This document shows positions 61,440 to 64,000 of a DNA stretch of 64,000 nt, piece by piece (position 1 is the stretch's first letter; each line of letters starts with the position of its first letter). The notes under the pieces were generated by a model. It made no database searches. It saw only the letters and a list, made by a program, of their open reading frames with translations, and had not been told where the DNA came from. A program made the translations under genes and the position numbers. This DNA is from Angiostrongylus vasorum (lineage: Eukaryota > Nematoda > Chromadorea > Rhabditida > Metastrongylidae), in contig JADANN010000314.1 of the NCBI GenBank assembly GCA_018806985.1, positions 55,286-119,285 of the forward strand. The letters are read 5' to 3'.

Positions 61440-64000
61440 ATCCTCCACTGAACACATCACAGTTCTTGTTCAGCAATCGCGAGGTTGTTAAACAGCATAC
61501 ATTTACTTCCATAGAAAAACACAATACAATACAACAGTAGCTGACGTTTCGGCAGTATCGCCTTCTTCAGAGCGTGGAAGGGTATACTGACATACAATTT
61601 ACTAGGCCAAACGCTTCAATGACACTTACAAAAAGACGAAAAAACTCTATGGTAATTACATGGTCAACAGCTTCTCGAAAAAAAACTCACCGCTTTTTTA
61701 CGTGCCTTCCCATGAGGAAGATTAGAACAGCTGATTATGGTCGCATAAGGTTGATGACTGCACCATCCCACATCAGAAATTGATGCGAACATACGGGGTC
61801 AGGTCGCGTATGACCTCTGGGCATTCATCCCTGCTATTCATTGTAGGGTTTTTGGCATTTATCCAAAAAGCCTCAAGAAGTTTTCGCGCTGGTGTTCTAG
61901 TCTCCTGCGCAAGGATATTGACTTTTACTTCAAAATCGTCCCCGCTGTGCTTTTGTATCCTATGCGTGCCTAGTGGGGTACTTTGTCTTAGTTTTCGTTT
62001 GCCATCTAGGTGTTCTTTTATACGGATACACAAAGGCCTGCCCGTTTCGCCAATATATTCATCTCCGCAATTATTACAAGAGATCAGGTATATCGTACCT
62101 GAGCTCATGCAATCACCGTCCCTGCCATAAGGGCAGATTACGCAATTTGTTGTTTCGCATAGACGATCATACAGGCGGTTACGAACTAACTGACGACGTA
62201 GAGTAGCCGGTGGTGTTTCAACTATCGCTACCGATTCCTCTAGACCTGCCCTTCTTAAGCATCGTTTAATCGCTACGCTTACTTCATCGCTAATAAAGGG
62301 CAGCATAAACGGGACTTTCTTTTGGCCAAGTGTTTCGCTTGGGCGCGTCGCTCTCCTTCTAAACTCATATCGTGGGGTTACTATTTCGTAGCCATTGGAG
62401 ATGGCTATTTGCCGAGCCAAGTCGCGCGATTCTTCCTTTAGTTCCCCGGTTGTGCACACAGAGGTGGCTGTTCGAAACATGTTTCTCACAATCGCCCTCT
62501 TTGTGTGTGAAGGGTGGGAAAGAAAGGAAGTGAACGAGGATGTTCTTGTTACTTGGCTTTCGGTACCACTTTGTCAGGTAACCGCTACTTGATAGGCTTA
62601 TTTGGACGTTTAAAAACGGAAGCCAGTCTTTTCTCGGTTTCTCCCGGGTGAACTTAATGTACTCAGACTGCTCGTTCAATAATTCAAAGCATTTGTCCAT
62701 CTCCTCCTGCGTAGAGAAGATGACAAAACAATCATCTACATATCTGCAGTAGAGTAGTGGCCGGAGATCGAGAGCAGGGGCTTCTATCTTAGACATAAAC
62801 ACAATGGCAAGGCTTGGTGCCAGTCGCTGTCCCATAGCCAACCCCCTTATTTACGCGAAATATTTCCCAGACCATCTGAAAATCGAGCAGTTCAGGCACT
62901 CCTTTAGGAGAGCCATTAGCTGCTGAATGGACAAGCCAAGCATATTTATTCTTCCTTCATGTTTAACAAGAAGTTCGAAGATGGCTTGCATTGCGGAGTC
63001 ATTCGATACGTTGGTGTACAACGCAGTAACGTCGAAGGACTCCATCACGTACGCGTTATTAGGAGACGCGTTACGTAGACGTTCTAGGAACATTTGGGTG
63101 TTTGTGAGGTGAGCTGGAATATGGTTAAGCAACTGGGTAAGTATTAGGCTTAAAAACCAGGTTATTCTATCCGTTGGCCCGTCTACACAGCTGATGATGG
63201 GTCTAACCTTAAATGATGACGGATTGGTTGACGCAAGATCATCAGGTGATACCAACTTATGTGTTTTAATAAGTAGGTATAGGACGGGACATGTTGGTGT
63301 ATCGATTTTAAAGTGCGAAATAACCGATGGTTTTAAACCTGCAGCCTTTGCCACACTGACCCATTGATTGTTTAGCTTTCGGTATTGACTTTTGTATTCC
63401 TTTTCAGAGGATGGGCGATAGAGGGTAGCATCACTAAGATGTTCCTCTGTTATCTCAACATCCAGCTGGCGAGGAATAACTACGAACTCTCCCCCCCTTA
63501 TCACTAACAGACAATCTTATTGTTTTTTGAGTTTATTAATTCTCTAATTTCTCGCATGCCACATTTTTTGTGCGGCTGTAAGGTTAGAGATAAACTTTCT
63601 ATCGCGGTAGTGATTTAGGGTCTTGAGAACGCCGTCCGAAAACATGCGGAATTTTATGTCAACTTCATCGTTAGGGTCCTGCTGTCTAAAAAAACGTCTT
63701 TGGGAAAGGAGATGGTGGTAGTGACGCCGCCTCTTGATTTTTTATCTCTGTCTGATGTTTCTTGCTTGGCCTGATAGCGGAGTCGATCTTGAAGCTCATA
63801 AAGGTTACATGCTATCCTACGCAGGGTCGTTTTAGAAATGGGCTGTGATGGTGCAAAGCTTGGGCCCAATTCTAATAGCGAGCGCGTACTCTCAGGTATT
63901 GTTATGCCCCCCAATCACGGTGACCCTAGATTTTACTGGTGCATTATCAACCCTATTTTGACTATTATCAGAACCGTGAAGAATTTGTTTGCGGTAGAAT
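61440..64000 (-). mobile_element. Penelope-like element, nearly full length, broken, runs off right edge
   Basis: Minus-strand order: N-terminal PLE region (63914-63654), fingers/palm of a telomerase-like RT (63504-62851; LIKTHK, PIISCVDGPT, SFDVTALYTNV), RT core with catalytic YVDD (62841-62365; AMGQRLAPSLA, YCRYVDDCFV), then linker and GIY-YIG endonuclease (62489-61773; [25 protein letters not shown]). A UTR follows, with a hammerhead-like motif at 61541-61575. Breaks: a TAA at 62851-62853 in the same frame as the RT core, a frameshift near 62490-62510 between RT and linker, and a frame change around 63505-63654. PLEs copy themselves by target-primed reverse transcription using the GIY-YIG nuclease. 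This copy is inactive as sequenced. Confidence 0.9.
61541..61575 (-). ncRNA. Minimal hammerhead-like motif at 3' end of the large PLE
   Basis: The minus strand reads GCT CTGAAGA, GGCG-ATACT-GCC stem II, GAAA, CGTC, AGC. It sits about 200 nt downstream of the GIY-YIG stop codon, in the expected terminal position of the element. Confidence 0.65.

Noticed and set aside
1..64000. CRISPR arrays, bacterial operons, rRNA genes, integrase attachment sites
   Set aside because: None seen. The intron-rich genes and retroelements show a eukaryotic nuclear sequence.

Overview
This is nuclear DNA of a nematode, most likely a strongylid (hookworm-type, clade V). Two large genes are cut into many short exons with TTTCAG-type acceptors. 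Their introns are filled with tRNA-derived SINEs, and the window also holds a decayed RTE-type LINE and many Penelope-like element (PLE) pieces. The organism call is inference from this element mix and intron style; no taxon marker is present.

Layout. (1) 1-7200: relics of RTE elements (1-205 plus strand, about 840-1395 minus strand), an interspersed repeat (family A), ribozyme-bearing PLE ends, and one unassigned exon-like reading frame near 5458-5702. (2) 7205-24256, plus strand: a phospholipase D (PX, PH and two HKD motifs) in about 32 exons, with one apparent one-base frameshift and one GC-AG intron. Its introns carry SINEs, a 111-bp tandem duplication and PLE fragments. (3) 26154-28151, minus strand: a small three-exon gene, not recognised, predicted to encode a secreted Ser/Thr-rich protein of about 219 residues. 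(4) 28500-31342: a mosaic of PLE fragments whose outer arms form a roughly 650-bp inverted repeat, each arm ending in a hammerhead-like motif. (5) 31343-35675: intergenic or 3' flank, full of repeats. (6) 35676-60400 (or 60448), minus strand: an ephexin-family Rho guanine nucleotide exchange factor (N-terminal tyrosine motif, DH, PH, SH3) in at least 18 exons. A dead RTE LINE (48665-50950) lies in one of its introns. (7) 60450-64000: a purine-rich tract, then a nearly full-length but broken PLE (reverse transcriptase plus GIY-YIG endonuclease, minus strand) running off the right edge.

Phospholipase D and ephexin both belong to membrane and Rho-family signalling, but nothing here shows that they are co-regulated. 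They lie on opposite strands with the secreted-protein gene between them. The most notable non-coding signal is a recurring 34-37 nt motif with the layout of the minimalist hammerhead ribozymes known from PLE termini. It occurs at 13 places, often as head-to-head inverted pairs.
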